Under the pieces are notes generated by a model. It saw only the letters and a program-made list of their open reading frames with translations, was not told the origin of the DNA and did no database searches. A program made the translations under genes and the position numbers. Below, in pieces: positions 52,327 to 63,285 of a DNA stretch of 64,000 bases (position 1 is its first letter; each line of letters starts with the position of its first letter). The stretch is from Phaffia rhodozyma (lineage: Eukaryota; Basidiomycota; Tremellomycetes; Cystofilobasidiales; Mrakiaceae): NCBI GenBank assembly GCA_014706385.1, contig JACGZH010000005.1, positions 1,794,313-1,858,312 of the forward strand, read 5' to 3'.

Positions 52327-52397
52327 ACAGCTGTGGTGAAATGGTATCATTGGTGCTTGCCATGCACTAGGCCGGGGTTCGATTCCCCGCGGTTGTA
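52327..52397 (+). tRNA. tRNA-Gly-GCC: tRNA-Gly(GCC), unit 3
   Basis: Unit 3 copy of 32940-33010. Confidence 0.93.

Positions 52398-52588
52398 TCC
52401 TTTTTTTTTCTCGTCCCACACACCGATCGGCTCTGTGCTGGCGGGTGCACATCTGCCGATCGTCCGTGTTCGGTCTCGCCGGCTGGTGCGATGATGGTGT
52501 GTGCTGCCGTTCGGACGAGCAGTGCGTCTGTGCCGACACAGGGGCAGGACACGAAGGACGTACCGACGCGCTCGGTGGACACCAACCG

Positions 52589-52661
52589 TCCTTCTTAGCT
52601 CAGTTGGTAGAGCGCGACACTAGTAATGTCGAGGTCAGTCGTTCAAATCGGCTAGCAGGAA
52589..52661 (+). tRNA. tRNA-Thr-AGT: tRNA-Thr(AGT), unit 3
   Basis: Unit 3 copy of 33202-33274. Confidence 0.93.

Positions 52662-52872
52662 CATTCTTCTTTTTTTTTTATTCTCCGTTCATTTCCGTTC
52701 ATTTCTTCTTCTTCTTTTTCTGTTGTATCCTTCCCTGTCGTCCCGGCGGGCGTCTGGTCGACGCGTGCTCGTTAGGGTTCCGCACAAAGCAAGCACCACA
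52801 CCACACCACACACCACAAACGACACCACAAACAACACCACAAACAACACCACAAACGCAGGGAAAGCATGCT

Positions 52873-52971
52873 GGTGAAGTGGCCGAGTGGTCTAAGGCGC
52901 TGTGTTTAGGTCTCTCTTCCGAGTCCAGACCGCAGTCAGTAATGGCGCGAGTTCAAATCTCGTCTTCATCA
52873..52971 (+). tRNA. tRNA-Leu-TAG: tRNA-Leu(TAG), unit 3
   Basis: Unit 3 copy of 33486-33584, intron retained. Confidence 0.95.

Positions 52972-53005
52972 TTCCTTTTGTCCCGGCCGGGGGGGCAGGG
53001 CAGCT

Positions 53006-53087
53006 GGGGATTTAGGCTAGTTGGTAAACTGGACGCTTCGCACTGTCGATCATGTGTCATTCCTGGGTTCGATTCCCGGAGTCTCCA
53006..53087 (+). tRNA. tRNA-Ala-CGC: tRNA-Ala(CGC), unit 3
   Basis: Unit 3 copy of 33619-33700, with the same odd D-arm. Confidence 0.82.

Positions 53088-53256
53088 TCTCTTTTTGGTG
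53101 TGTTTCGGTGTGTTTTGTTTTATCTTGGCGTATTTGATTTCGTTGCATTTCATATGGCATGTTGTGTGTCGTGTTGTGTGTCGTGTTCTGTGTGTCTTCT
53201 CTTGGTCTGCTGCCCACCGGCTTGTCCTCACCGCTCACCGAGCGGCGTCCATCCAA

Positions 53257-53366
53257 GGCCGTTTGGCGGAGTGGTCTAACGCGGTAGCCTCGAACGAGTC
53301 CCCTCTGTGGGACGACGCGACAGCTACTCTTCTCTGAAGGCGTAGGTTCAAATCCTACAGCGGTCG
53257..53366 (+). tRNA. tRNA-Ser-CGA: tRNA-Ser(CGA), unit 3
   Basis: Unit 3 copy of 33870-33979, intron retained. Confidence 0.95.

Positions 53367-53508
53367 TCCTTTCTCTTTTTCTTTTTGCCCACTTCCGTTC
53401 TCTCTGCCTTCTGTCGCGTCGATCCTTCCTTGCTGTCTGTGTTTGCTGTCTCCGCATGCTCACACCCCGCCAGGCAGACAGACAGACGGGCTGACGGGCT
53501 GCCATCGT

Positions 53509-53602
53509 GCGTGATTGGTGTAGTGGTATCACGCCAAGTTTGGGCACACTTTCTGCCGTGCACATCTCTTGGAGGTCTTCGGTTCAATCCCGGAATCGCG
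53601 CC
53509..53602 (+). tRNA. tRNA-Pro-TGG: tRNA-Pro(TGG), unit 3
   Basis: Unit 3 copy of 34122-34215, intron retained. Confidence 0.95.

Positions 53603-54050
53603 TTTTTGTTCGGCCCGTCTGGGCGGGTGGCGTGGTCGGTGTAGGGTTACTTGCTGTGTCAGTTGCTGTGTTACTTGCTGTGCTACTCATAGGATTACCC
53701 GCCACATAGCGTCCGCTGTTACCCTATGCTGTGTACTCTTTTTTTTTTTCTTTTTTCTTTTTCCTCTCCCGTTTTTTCTTTGTCCTCTTTTTTCCTCTTT
53801 TTTCCCTTCTTTTTTCCCTTCTTTTCCCTCTTTTCCCTTTTTCTTCTTTTTTCTTCTTTTTTTTCTGTCAACGATAGATGCATCAATATAGAAAGAGAAA
53901 AAGACATATGGCAGAAAGACAACAGCATAACAATGGCAACACAGTAAAAACATAGCGAGAACACAACGAGAACACAACGAGAACACAACCATGCAATGCA
54001 ATGCACCAGCAACACAGTGTCAACACAACAGAAAGACCAAAACAAAAGAA

Positions 54051-54206
54051 GGCAAAGATCCTCGTAGTCAGACGCCTTACCGCTGGGCCACTCGGCCAGA
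54101 GCGAATGGGTGGTGGGACCACTAGACCAAGACGGGGTTCGAACCCGCGATTTCCTGATGCATACAAGCTGGCAGCCGGCCATGACGACCGTTCCACCATC
54201 TTTGCC
54051..54206 (-). tRNA. tRNA-Arg-ACG: Permuted tRNA-Arg(ACG), unit 3
   Basis: Unit 3 copy of 34664-34819. The 3' half is 54123-54158 and the 5' half 54062-54097; no change seen. Confidence 0.82.

Positions 54207-54391
54207 TTTAGCTTTCGTCTGGTTGTGTGGATGTATGGCCAAGTGGATGTGTGGGCGTTGGCTCTGCTAGGGTTATCCGAGGCGGTGGGCGTCCGGCCGA
54301 TCCGTCCGATCGCCCATCGGATATCGGACGTCGGACGTCGGACGTCGAGCCCCGGAGTACGGAGCCCGGCGGAGAAAAGGCCGTGTCGATC

Positions 54392-54475
54392 GGTCGCCTG
54401 GTCTAGTGGTATGACGCTTGCTTCACATCTCACCCGGTGCGCAATAGGTCGCCAGTTCGATCCTGGCGGTGACCA
54392..54475 (+). tRNA. tRNA-Val-CAC: tRNA-Val(CAC), unit 3
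   Basis: Unit 3 copy of 35005-35088, intron retained. Confidence 0.92.

Positions 54476-54699
54476 TGACGTCTTTTTGCCCTCAGCACAC
54501 GGCCACGATGGACAGACCGAGAGAAGCCATCGCAAGATAAGATGCATGATAAGATACACAGCCAGCCGACAGAGATGGCAGATAAGATCGACAGACACGA
54601 TCGATCGGCAAGAAAGAAAGAAAGAAGATAAGATGGCGATAAAGACAAAAGACAAAAGACAAAAGATACAAGATAAAAGCCAGGTCGGCAAAAAGACAA

Positions 54700-54799
54700 G
54701 GCGCGATCCCGGGATTGAACCGAGGACCTCCGTCAGACACGTGTTTCATGCGAGCCAGCAAAGCCCGAAGACGGCGTGATACCACTACACCAATCCCGC
54700..54799 (-). tRNA. tRNA-Pro-CGG: tRNA-Pro(CGG), unit 3
   Basis: Unit 3 copy of 35313-35412, intron retained. Confidence 0.94.

Positions 54800-54877
54800 C
54801 AGTGATCGCACAGGCCTGGCCGGTCAGTTTGTCGGTCTCCAGCCGGCCGTCCGTCCGTCCGTCCGGGAGGCAAAAGA

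Positions 54878-54975
54878 TACTCCATATGAGGTTCGAACTC
54901 ATGATCCTTGTTAAGCACTAGAGGCACGGACGGCAACCTATAAGAACAATGCGATAACCACTTCGCCAATGGAGT
54878..54975 (-). tRNA. tRNA-Ile-TAT: tRNA-Ile(TAT), unit 3
   Basis: Unit 3 copy of 35491-35588, intron retained. Confidence 0.95.

Positions 54976-55158
54976 AAAGGTAAGCGTCGGTGGAAAAAGA
55001 CGAGACATGACAAGACAGGACGAGACAGGACGAGACAGGACGAGACAGGACGAGAGAAGGCCGCACCGGACGGCACACGCCAGACCGGGCCGAGTCCGAC
55101 AGAAGACGGCACAGGCGGCAGGAGGGAGGACGGGAAAAAGAGGGCGAAAAAAAAGGAA

Positions 55159-55241
55159 AGGTCCTACTCAGATTCGAACTGGGGATTCGAGAAGGTGAGT
55201 CAATCAGAATCTCGCGTGATAACCAACTTCACCATAGAACC
55159..55241 (-). tRNA. tRNA-Gln-CTG: tRNA-Gln(CTG), unit 3
   Basis: Unit 3 copy of 35772-35854, intron retained. 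Confidence 0.95.

Positions 55242-55451
55242 GGTCGTTGTCGGCCTATTGCCCTCGCGAGTCTCGTTCTGGCGGTGTGTCCGCTGGCAAG
55301 GGTCCGTCGGCGCGTGTCCGCTGGCAGGTGTGCTTACATCGCTGGCCGACCTGTCCGCCCGCCGCACGTGGCCCGGCCGGCATGACACGCACGGCCGACC
55401 CGATACACACGGCCGACCCGATACACACAGCGGACATCGGAGCAAAAAGCA

Positions 55452-55524
55452 AGCCCAAACGCGGATTTGAACCACGGACCTCACCGTTACGAGCGGCGCA
55501 CTATAACCACTTAGCTATTCGGGC
55452..55524 (-). tRNA. tRNA-Thr-CGT: tRNA-Thr(CGT), unit 3
   Basis: Unit 3 copy of 36065-36137. Confidence 0.95.

Positions 55525-55675
55525 CTGGTGCCCGTCGCCCGGTCGTGTTGTCTCTAAGGGTGTTGGTGTGTCGATGTGTTGGTGTACCGGTGTGGTCAGG
55601 ACCCGGCCCACACCGTCCGCTCGGCCAGACGTAGCCCATCGAGGTCGACCGCCGGGGCGGCTGGGCAGTCAACGT

Positions 55676-55762
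55676 GCCTGGGTAGTTTAGTGGTAAAACG
55701 TAGGTCTCATACCGTCACCCGAGTGTGATCCTCAGCCGCGAGTTCGATTCTCGCTCTGGGCA
55676..55762 (+). tRNA. tRNA-Met-CAT: tRNA-Met(CAT) elongator-like, unit 3
   Basis: Unit 3 copy of 36289-36375, with the same weak anticodon stem. Confidence 0.75.

Positions 55763-55995
55763 ACTCTTTTTTTTCCTCTTTTGCTGTGTTTCCCATCCTT
55801 CCTGATGGTTGGTGGGCGGCCGGGCTGGGCCAGGCGGAGGTGCGGTCGGATCCGGCCGTCAGATGGGCTGAGCATGACGGCAGTGGAAGTGGCGGTGGCG
55901 GTGGCGTCGGCAGTGCTGATGACGACGACGACTGCTGCTGCGCAGAGTCCGCTTGGACGAGAATCTATCCGGACAAACGGTGCTGGCACCATACC

Positions 55996-56082
55996 CGCCG
56001 CTTAGCTCATCTGGAAGAGCGTTGGTTTGTAAAGGATACACTTGTTCACCGAAGGCACTCGGTTCGATCCCGAGAGCGGCGA
55996..56082 (+). tRNA. tRNA-Tyr-GTA: tRNA-Tyr(GTA), unit 3
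   Basis: Unit 3 copy of 36609-36695, intron retained. Confidence 0.95.

Positions 56083-56304
56083 TCTTGTTTTTTTGCCTTT
56101 TGCTTTTTGTTCTTTTTTGTTCTTTTTTTTCTGCCTTGTGGCTGCTTCCTCTTTGACTGCTAGGGTTCCTGCCTTCGGTCCAGTCCGGTCGCTCTCACGC
56201 GGCATGCGCACTGTCTCGGCCAGACGGGCGATGCGACCGATGACGTTCTCCCAGCTGCTGCTGCCGATGTAGTGGTCACCGGGGCAGGGCAAGCGATCAT
56301 ATCT

Positions 56305-56403
56305 GGCCGATTGGTGTAGTGGCTATCACAGCAGTTTTCGGTACTCGTCCGCAAGGTCGTCTTCGCTCGCTGCTGGTCGTCGGTTCGATCCCGACATCGG
56401 TCT
56305..56403 (+). tRNA. tRNA-Arg-TCG: tRNA-Arg(TCG), unit 3
   Basis: Unit 3 copy of 36918-37016, intron retained. Confidence 0.87.

Positions 56404-56629
56404 AAATGTTCACTTTTTGTGTCCCCCTTTCTTTTTTGCCCTCTTTTTTGCCCTCCTTTTTGCCCTTCTTTTTCTCTGCACGCTCTCTCTGCACTCTGTT
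56501 TCTATCGGCCGTTGTGTGGGTCACTGTCTGTCCGACCGGTCTGGCCTGTGTGCGCGTGTCCACCACGGTCGAGCCAGGTCGACACAGTTCCCTGTGGTGG
56601 GGCAGGCAGACGGGCGGGAAAACAAAAAA

Positions 56630-56703
56630 AGACCCATACCCGACTTGAACGGATGACCTCAAGATTTGGAATCTTGCGCTGCTACCAACTGAGCTAATGG
56701 GTC
56630..56703 (-). tRNA. tRNA-Trp-CCA: tRNA-Trp(CCA), unit 3
   Basis: Unit 3 copy of 37243-37316. Confidence 0.95.

Positions 56704-56860
56704 GCTTGCCCGGGGCCTCCGTGCCCAGAGGGTATGTCGAGCGCCCGGCTGGCTGGCCGTACAGACGGTGGCACCATGCGGCCGGCTTGCAGGCCTCCAG
56801 CACGGACGGCCGGACGGGGGCCAGGGAAAAAACCGAGGGAAAACGAGCAAAAAGACAATG

Positions 56861-56932
56861 TTGCCAAGGCCCGTCTCGATCAGGCGACCTCCGGGTTATG
56901 AGCCCGGCGCGCTTCCACTGCGCTACTTGGCA
56861..56932 (-). tRNA. tRNA-iMet-CAT: Initiator tRNA-Met(CAT), unit 3
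   Basis: Unit 3 copy of 37474-37545. Confidence 0.95.

Positions 56933-57140
56933 TTGATGGGAGACCATGGCTGAGGAGTGTGTATGTGGTGTCGGCCGCAGGTCACGTGCCGGTGTCGATG
57001 TCAGTGTCGACGTCAGTGTCGATGCCAGTGCCAGCACCAGTGTCATTACCAATGCCAGTGTCAATGCCAGTCACACCATCGACTGGTGCGACCGACGGTA
57101 CACCTGGCCATGGTCTGCCGGGTGGGCCTGACAGTCATCG

Positions 57141-57214
57141 GATCGATTAGCTCAGTTGGTTAGAGCGTGGTGCTAATAACGCCAAGGTCGCGGGTTCGAC
57201 CCCCTCATTGATCA
57141..57214 (+). tRNA. tRNA-Ile-AAT: tRNA-Ile(AAT), unit 3
   Basis: Unit 3 copy of 37754-37827. Confidence 0.95.

Positions 57215-57470
57215 CTTTTTCTTTCTTTTTCTAATTTTCGCCATCTTTTTTTGCCATCTTTTTTGCACCCCTCCTGTTCTCGACCGTTGCGGTCTGTGTG
57301 GCATTGTTGTCGACTGGCACGCTCCATGGTGAGCGATGCAGTGTTGTGACGGTGTGACGATGTGGTGGTGCGGTGGCGACGATGGGAACGCAGATATACA
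57401 CCCGGCTGTGCTGGACAGTGTCCGACCAGACATGGGCCTATGGTGTCTGGGCTGGGCTGGGAGGCATCGT

Positions 57471-57557
57471 GCATGCTTGGTGTAGTGGTATCGCGCCATG
57501 TTAGGGTCTTTGCGCCTTGTCTCATGGAGGTCCTCAGTTCAATCCTGGGAGCGTGCC
57471..57557 (+). tRNA. tRNA-Pro-AGG: tRNA-Pro(AGG), unit 3
   Basis: Unit 3 copy of 38084-38170, intron retained. Confidence 0.95.

Positions 57558-57766
57558 TTTTTTCCTTTTCCTTTCGTTCTTTGTTTCCTTTTCCCGAGCG
57601 CTTCCTGTCGCTCTTCGTTGTTTTCTGCCACTTTTCACTCACTTTTTGCCACTCTCCGCCACTTTCTCGGCAGCAGACAAGCGATGTGTGCACCCGGTGG
57701 AGACGTCTCTGACGCATGGACAAGCTGTCTGGACAAGGTGTCTGGACACGGATGACAGCCATCAAG

Positions 57767-57838
57767 TCCTCAATTGTCTAACGGCTATGATAACCGCCTC
57801 TCACGCGGTAGGCCCGGGTTCGACTCCCGGTTGGGGAT
57767..57838 (+). 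tRNA. tRNA-Glu-CTC: tRNA-Glu(CTC), unit 3
   Basis: Unit 3 copy of 38380-38451. Confidence 0.95.

Positions 57839-58076
57839 CTCTCTTTTGGTCTTTTCTTTTGCTCTCGTTTCTTTTTTTCTTTTTTTCTTTTTTTCCTTGT
57901 CCTTCTTTCCTTTCGTCTTTCTGTTTCGTCTTGTTTTTGTATGTCCGTTCTGACCACTGGTATCAGCGCTGGTGTGTGCCTGCGGGTACTGTGTGGTTGA
58001 ATGCACGGTATGGGGTGCATGCACCGGCCAGCTGTCCAGCCACCTGGCGAGCGGACGAGGTTGACATCCAACCGAC

Positions 58077-58148
58077 TCTTGGATGGTCTAACGGTTATGA
58101 TTTCCGCCTGTCACGCGGGAGACCGGGGTTCGACTCCCCGTCCGGGAG
58077..58148 (+). tRNA. tRNA-Asp-GTC: tRNA-Asp(GTC), unit 3
   Basis: Unit 3 copy of 38690-38761. Confidence 0.95.

Positions 58149-58535
58149 CACTTTTTGCCTTTTGCTCCTCTCTTTTGTACTTGCATTTGTACTTGCATTT
58201 GTACTTGCATTTGCATTTGCATTTGCATTTGCATCTGTTCTTTCCATTCTCTTTTGCTGTACAGCTGTATGGTTGTCTTGCTTTGTTGTGTTTGTCCGTC
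58301 GACGGCCATCGATCGTTATCTTTTTTTCTTTGGTCTGTATGTCTCCTTCTTTTTCTCTTTCTTTTTCTTTTGCTCTCTTTGACGGCGCATGTTTGGCAGC
58401 ACACGCTCCGAAAGACGCACCGAGCACAGCACAGCACAGCACAGCACGCCGACACGTGTGCGCTGGGCAGACCAACTGGCTGGATGGCTGTTGAGCACAG
58501 GCTATGGGCAGTCGATCGGCAGACCGAGACCATAC

Positions 58536-58618
58536 GCTGTCTTAATCAAGTGGTCTACGATGAGAGATTAGAAATCTCTTCCTCTTTGAGGGCGCAGGTT
58601 CGAATCCTGCAGACAGCT
58536..58618 (+). tRNA. tRNA-Ser-AGA: tRNA-Ser(AGA), unit 3
   Basis: Unit 3 copy of 39149-39231. Confidence 0.94.

Positions 58619-58836
58619 TTCTTTTGCACCCTGTACTTTGCCACCGTGGCCTTTGCTCTTTTTGCTTTTTTTTTTCTTCTTCTTCTCTTCTGTGCCTTTG
58701 CCTATGTGTGTCTATGGTTGTCGTTCATGTATGCATAGTACGCACACACCGGGCAGCCAGCCCCCAAAAAAAAAGACGGCCACACCATCGAAGCCATCCT
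58801 CACTGACACACAGAGCGAGGACCGGAAAAAAAGGGA

Positions 58837-58922
58837 TGCCGTCAGCCTGAATCGAACAGGCGACCTTATGATTGCGGACAGATGTCTTCAGTCATACGCT
58901 CCACCAATTGAGCTATGACGGC
58837..58922 (-). tRNA. tRNA-Phe-GAA: tRNA-Phe(GAA), unit 3
   Basis: Unit 3 copy of 39450-39535, intron retained. Confidence 0.95.

Positions 58923-59117
58923 CGGTGACAGTCAGCGCCGTCCATCAGGCCATGGCCCGTCTGGGTGGCTGTCGGGCCGTCGGACCACTCAGCTGGCACT
59001 CACTCGGTCGGTCTCAGCCGGGTCGGTGTGTGTGCTGACGCGGCAGGCAAAACATGCTGGGCACTGACCGTCAGCGTGTGCTCTCTGAGTGCTCGGACAC
59101 AGCAGGCGACCATCCCA

Positions 59118-59190
59118 TGCCCTGTAGCTCAGTTGGTAGAGCGTGGAGCTGTTAACTCCAAGGTCTACGGTTCGAGCCCGTACGGGGCAG
59118..59190 (+). tRNA. tRNA-Asn-GTT: tRNA-Asn(GTT), unit 3
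   Basis: Unit 3 copy of 39731-39803. Confidence 0.95.

Positions 59191-59397
59191 TCTTTTTGTC
59201 GTCTTTTTGTCGTCTTTTTGTCGTCTTTTTGTCGTCTTTTTGTCGTCTTTTTGTCTCCTCATTTTTTTTCCCTCTCCCTTTCCTGTGCAGTACTTCCCCT
59301 CTCGTCTTCTGCCGTCCATGAGGTGTGCGTGTTCTTGGTATGTTCTTGCGATGGACATCATCCATCTTCCACCAGCATGCTCGGCCGGCAAGAAAAA

Positions 59398-59470
59398 AGG
59401 AGTCACCCGGGATTGAACCAGGGACCTGCTGGGTTGCAACCAGCCGCAACTACCGCTGTGCTATAACTCC
59398..59470 (-). tRNA. tRNA-Cys-GCA: tRNA-Cys(GCA), unit 3
   Basis: Unit 3 copy of 40011-40083. Confidence 0.95.

Positions 59471-59764
59471 GTATGAGGCTGCCGCGCCATCGGACAGATC
59501 ATCCACAGGCACGCTTGCACACATGCACACAGCACAGTGGCAGCCGCTTTGTCGTCCTGCGATCGAGTAGTGGCAGCTGTGGACGCAACATCGCCCGGTG
59601 CGACCAGGCCGGCGTCACAGATGCTGCATCTGCACAGAGAAAACAAAAGGAACAAAGGAGCAGAAAAAAGAACAGGAAAAAAGAACAAGAAAAAAGAGCA
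59701 AGAAAAAAGAGCAAGAAAAAAGAGCAAGAAAAAAGAGCAAAAAGAACAAAAAGAACAAAAAGAG

Positions 59765-59836
59765 TAGTCGCACCCAGAGTCGAACTGGGGTCGTGAGTGT
59801 GTTAGACTCAAGTGATAACCGTTACACCATGCAACT
59765..59836 (-). tRNA. tRNA-Val-AAC: tRNA-Val(AAC), unit 3
   Basis: Unit 3 copy of 40378-40449. Confidence 0.95.

Positions 59837-60027
59837 CTGATGACTGCCGCTGTCTGCCCAGTATCCTACTCATCGACCAGGCACCGCTCGCTCCGCCGTC
59901 TGCCCGCCCGCCGCTGTGTGTCCATCGGTCGGCCGGCCCATCAGCCCGATCGTGCGACACCGGGACCATGCCTGCCGACAAGCTGGCCCTCAGACGAGGC
60001 AGCCCGGGGAGAAAACAAAAAGGATCG

Positions 60028-60100
60028 TTCCCCATCCGGGAGTCGAACCCGGGTCCTCAGCGTGAAAAGCTGATATCGTAAACCGTTTGACCAATGAGGA
60028..60100 (-). tRNA. tRNA-Glu-TTC: tRNA-Glu(TTC), unit 3
   Basis: Unit 3 copy of 40641-40713. 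Confidence 0.95.

Positions 60101-60240
60101 CTAGTACAAGCACGCCGAATCGGTCGACTCGTCTGCAGTCGTCTGCAGTCGTGCGCAGTCGTGTGCAGCCTGCTCCGTCGTGCGGTAGGCTGTGAGCGGG
60201 TGGCCGCCGGTCAGCATGCTTCCGACCGGACGGCAAAAAG

Positions 60241-60312
60241 TGGACCCAGCAGGGATTGAACCCGCGGCCTTTCGCATGCAAAGCGAATGTGATACCACTA
60301 CACCATAAGCCC
60241..60312 (-). tRNA. tRNA-Ala-TGC: tRNA-Ala(TGC), unit 3
   Basis: Unit 3 copy of 40854-40925. Confidence 0.95.

Positions 60313-60486
60313 GTGTGGGATGGAGGCGTGGTGTGTCGGTCGGTGGGGCGAAGTGCGGTGCGGTGCGGTGAGGTGCGGTGCGGTGCGGTGAGGTGAGGTG
60401 CGGCGAGGTGAGGTCTGGTATGATGCTATCAGAAACAGAGTCTTGGTTGCAAAACCACACGGAATCTCTCGGCAGGGGGCAAAAGA

Positions 60487-60568
60487 TGAACAGAGGGGGA
60501 TTCGAACCCCCGCATCTTGCGATATCAGAACTTGAGTCTGACGCCTTAGACCGCTCGGCCATCTGTCC
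60487..60568 (-). tRNA. tRNA-Leu-CAA: tRNA-Leu(CAA), unit 4
   Basis: Unit 4 copy of 31417-31498. Confidence 0.95.

Positions 60569-60655
60569 GGATGGGGTGCGTGAGGTGTGTGTGGGTGCGG
60601 GAGTGTGCGGGAGTGTGGGCGGGGTAGAGCGAGTGCACCCTGCCCGGGCACACAC

Positions 60656-60741
60656 GCCCCGTTGGCAGAATGGTAACGCGTCTCCTTCCTACTGTCTGGT
60701 GAGAGAGGTGAAGATTCTGGGTTCAATCCCCAGGCGGGGTT
60656..60741 (+). tRNA. tRNA-Arg-CCT: tRNA-Arg(CCT), unit 4
   Basis: Unit 4 copy of 31586-31671, intron retained. Confidence 0.92.

Positions 60742-60916
60742 TCTCTTTTTTTGCGGCGGGCGTGGTTGGGGTGTGAGTGGGGTGTGGTTGGGGTGTGAGT
60801 GGGGTGTGAGTGAGAATGTGGGTGTACACGTGAGACGCTTGGTATGCTGGCGGGCTGTAGAGTGTGGACTGTATGCGCAGGGTATAGGACTGATGTATGT
60901 GGACCCTCCCATCAAG

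Positions 60917-60988
60917 GGGATGTTCGTATAATGGTTATTATTCCAGATTTCCATTCTGGAGACAGGTGTTCGATTCACCTACATCTCA
60917..60988 (+). tRNA. tRNA-Gly-TCC: tRNA-Gly(TCC), unit 4
   Basis: Unit 4 copy of 31847-31918. Confidence 0.95.

Positions 60989-61156
60989 TTTTTGTCATTT
61001 TTTTTTTGTGCGCGTGGCGGGGGCGGAGGCGGTGGCAGTACAAGACACTGTGCGGACGGCGGCAAGACTCTGAGGCACACGACCGGGGCGTGGGAGGGGC
61101 TAGTTGGGTGGCGGCGTTGGTGTCTAGGGGTACGGGCCGGGCTGGGGACTATAACC

Positions 61157-61250
61157 GCCCTGTTAGCTCAATCGGTAGAGCGTCAGACTCTTACCCAGTC
61201 TCTTGACAGTTGGCATCTGAAGGCTGGGGGTTCGACCCCCCCATGGGGCT
61157..61250 (+). tRNA. tRNA-Lys-CTT: tRNA-Lys(CTT), unit 4
   Basis: Unit 4 copy of 32087-32180, intron retained. Confidence 0.95.

Positions 61251-61467
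61251 AGCTTCGTTTTTGTGTGTCGGTGTGATTTTTGTTTCTGTTTCTGTTTCTG
61301 TTTTCGTTCTTTGTGTTTTTGTTTGCTGGCTTGGTGTGCGCTTGGTGGGCCGTCGACGGTGGAAGGGTGCATGGAGGGTTGAACAGAGGTGAGAGGTGGG
61401 TCGGCTGGTGGGTCGCGCGGGCATGTCTGACGATCTGGGCTGGCAGCACGGACAGACAGACACACAC

Positions 61468-61540
61468 GGGGATTTAGCTCAGTTGGCAGAGCGCAATCTT
61501 AGCATGGTTGAGGTCGTGAGTTCGATTCTTACAATCTCCA
61468..61540 (+). tRNA. tRNA-Ala-AGC: tRNA-Ala(AGC), unit 4
   Basis: Unit 4 copy of 32399-32471. Confidence 0.95.

Positions 61541-61744
61541 CTTTTTTGTGTCGTTTTTTTTGTGTTTTTTGGTAGTCTTTTTTTTTTTTTTTCCGCCCGC
61601 TGCCTTTTCTTGCACTCTCTTCTTTCGCTCTGCTCCTCTCGGTCATGCTCCGTCCTGCCCACCACATCACACACCATGTGTTGCACCGAGACAGGCCGGC
61701 TGCTGCGAGCACACTGGCCGACCGGCCGGACAGGCCTTCATCCA

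Positions 61745-61837
61745 GGTGAGGTGGCCGAGTGGTCTAAGGCGCTGTGTTAAGGCTCTTTCTATGCCCCGCA
61801 GTCAGTAATGGCGCGAGTTCGAATCTCGCCCTCATCA
61745..61837 (+). tRNA. tRNA-Leu-AAG: tRNA-Leu(AAG), unit 4
   Basis: Unit 4 copy of 32676-32768, intron retained. Confidence 0.95.

Positions 61838-62008
61838 CTTTTTGTCCGGCCGGCACGGGCCGTGCCTCTCGGGTCTGCCTGGCCGGGCTGTGCTCTCAGG
61901 TGCGGTGCCATGGTAGTATGATGCCACGTTGCAACACTGCCACACCCCCTTGCTGTCTGCCGGTCCGTTTTGGACTGTGGACTGAATGAACAGACCGTAC
62001 AGCATCCA

Positions 62009-62079
62009 ACAGCTGTGGTGAAATGGTATCATTGGTGCTTGCCATGCACTAGGCCGGGGTTCGATTCCCCGCGGTTGTA
62009..62079 (+). tRNA. tRNA-Gly-GCC: tRNA-Gly(GCC), unit 4
   Basis: Unit 4 copy of 32940-33010. Confidence 0.93.

Positions 62080-62270
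62080 TCCTTTTTTTTTCTCGTCCCA
62101 CACACCGATCGGCTCTGTGCTGGCGGGTGCACATCTGCCGATCGTCCGTGTTCGGTCTCGCCGGCTGGTGCGATGATGGTGTGTGCTGCCGTTCGGACGA
62201 GCAGTGCGTCTGTGCCGACACAGGGGCAGGACACGAAGGACGTACCGACGCGCTCGGTGGACACCAACCG

Positions 62271-62343
62271 TCCTTCTTAGCTCAGTTGGTAGAGCGCGAC
62301 ACTAGTAATGTCGAGGTCAGTCGTTCAAATCGGCTAGCAGGAA
62271..62343 (+). tRNA. tRNA-Thr-AGT: tRNA-Thr(AGT), unit 4
   Basis: Unit 4 copy of 33202-33274. Confidence 0.93.

Positions 62344-62553
62344 CATTCTTCTTTTTTTTTTATTCTCCGTTCATTTCCGTTCATTTCTTCTTCTTCTTTT
62401 CTGTTGTATCCTTCCCTGTCGTCCCGGCGGGCGTCTGGTCGACGCGTGCTCGTTAGGGTTCCGCACAAAGCAAGCACCACACCACACCACACACCACAAA
62501 CGACACCACAAACAACACCACAAACAACACCACAAACGCAGGGAAAGCATGCT

Positions 62554-62652
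62554 GGTGAAGTGGCCGAGTGGTCTAAGGCGCTGTGTTTAGGTCTCTCTTC
62601 CGAGTCCAGACCGCAGTCAGTAATGGCGCGAGTTCAAATCTCGTCTTCATCA
62554..62652 (+). tRNA. tRNA-Leu-TAG: tRNA-Leu(TAG), unit 4
   Basis: Unit 4 copy of 33486-33584, intron retained. Confidence 0.95.

Positions 62653-62686
62653 TTCCTTTTGTCCCGGCCGGGGGGGCAGGGCAGCT

Positions 62687-62768
62687 GGGGATTTAGGCTA
62701 GTTGGTAAACTGGACGCTTCGCACTGTCGATCATGTGTCATTCCTGGGTTCGATTCCCGGAGTCTCCA
62687..62768 (+). tRNA. tRNA-Ala-CGC: tRNA-Ala(CGC), unit 4
   Basis: Unit 4 copy of 33619-33700, with the same odd D-arm. Confidence 0.82.

Positions 62769-62936
62769 TCTCTTTTTGGTGTGTTTCGGTGTGTTTTGTT
62801 TTATCTTGGCGTATTTGATTTCGTTGCATTTCATATGGCATGTTGTGTGTCGTGTTGTGTGTCGTGTTCTGTGTGTCTTCTCTTGGTCTGCTGCCACCGG
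62901 CTTGTCCTCACCGCTCACCGAGCGGCGTCCATCCAA

Positions 62937-63047
62937 GGCCGTTTGGCGGAGTGGTTCTAACGCGGTAGCCTCGAACGAGTCCCCTCTGTGGGACGACGCG
63001 ACAGCTACTCTTCTCTGAAGGCGTAGGTTCAAATCCTACAGCGGTCG
62937..63047 (+). tRNA. tRNA-Ser-CGA: tRNA-Ser(CGA), unit 4, extra T in D-loop
   Basis: Unit 4 copy of 33870-33979 with one inserted T in the D-loop (GTGGTTCTAAC instead of GTGGTCTAAC). It sits in a stretch rich in single-base indels, so a sequencing or assembly error is likelier than a real variant. Confidence 0.85.

Positions 63048-63191
63048 TCCTTTCTCTTTTTCTTTTTGCCCACTTCCGTTCTCTCTGCCTTCTGTCGCGT
63101 CGATCCTTCCTTGCTGTCTGTGTTTTGCTGTCTCCGCATGCTCACACCCCGCCAGGCAGACAGACAAGACGGGCTGACGGGCTGCCATCGT

Positions 63192-63285
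63192 GCGTGATTG
63201 GTGTAGTGGTATCACGCCAAGTTTGGGCACACTTTCTGCCGTGCACATCTCTTGGAGGTCTTCGGTTCAATCCCGGAATCGCGCC
63192..63285 (+). tRNA. tRNA-Pro-TGG: tRNA-Pro(TGG), unit 4
   Basis: Unit 4 copy of 34122-34215, intron retained. Confidence 0.94.

Larger units (their letters stand above)
50733..60415 (+). repeat. tRNA array unit 3 (9683 bp)
   Basis: Same length as unit 1 and in register with it at a constant offset of 19387; simple-repeat alleles match unit 1, not unit 2. Carries the same 34 genes. Confidence 0.97.
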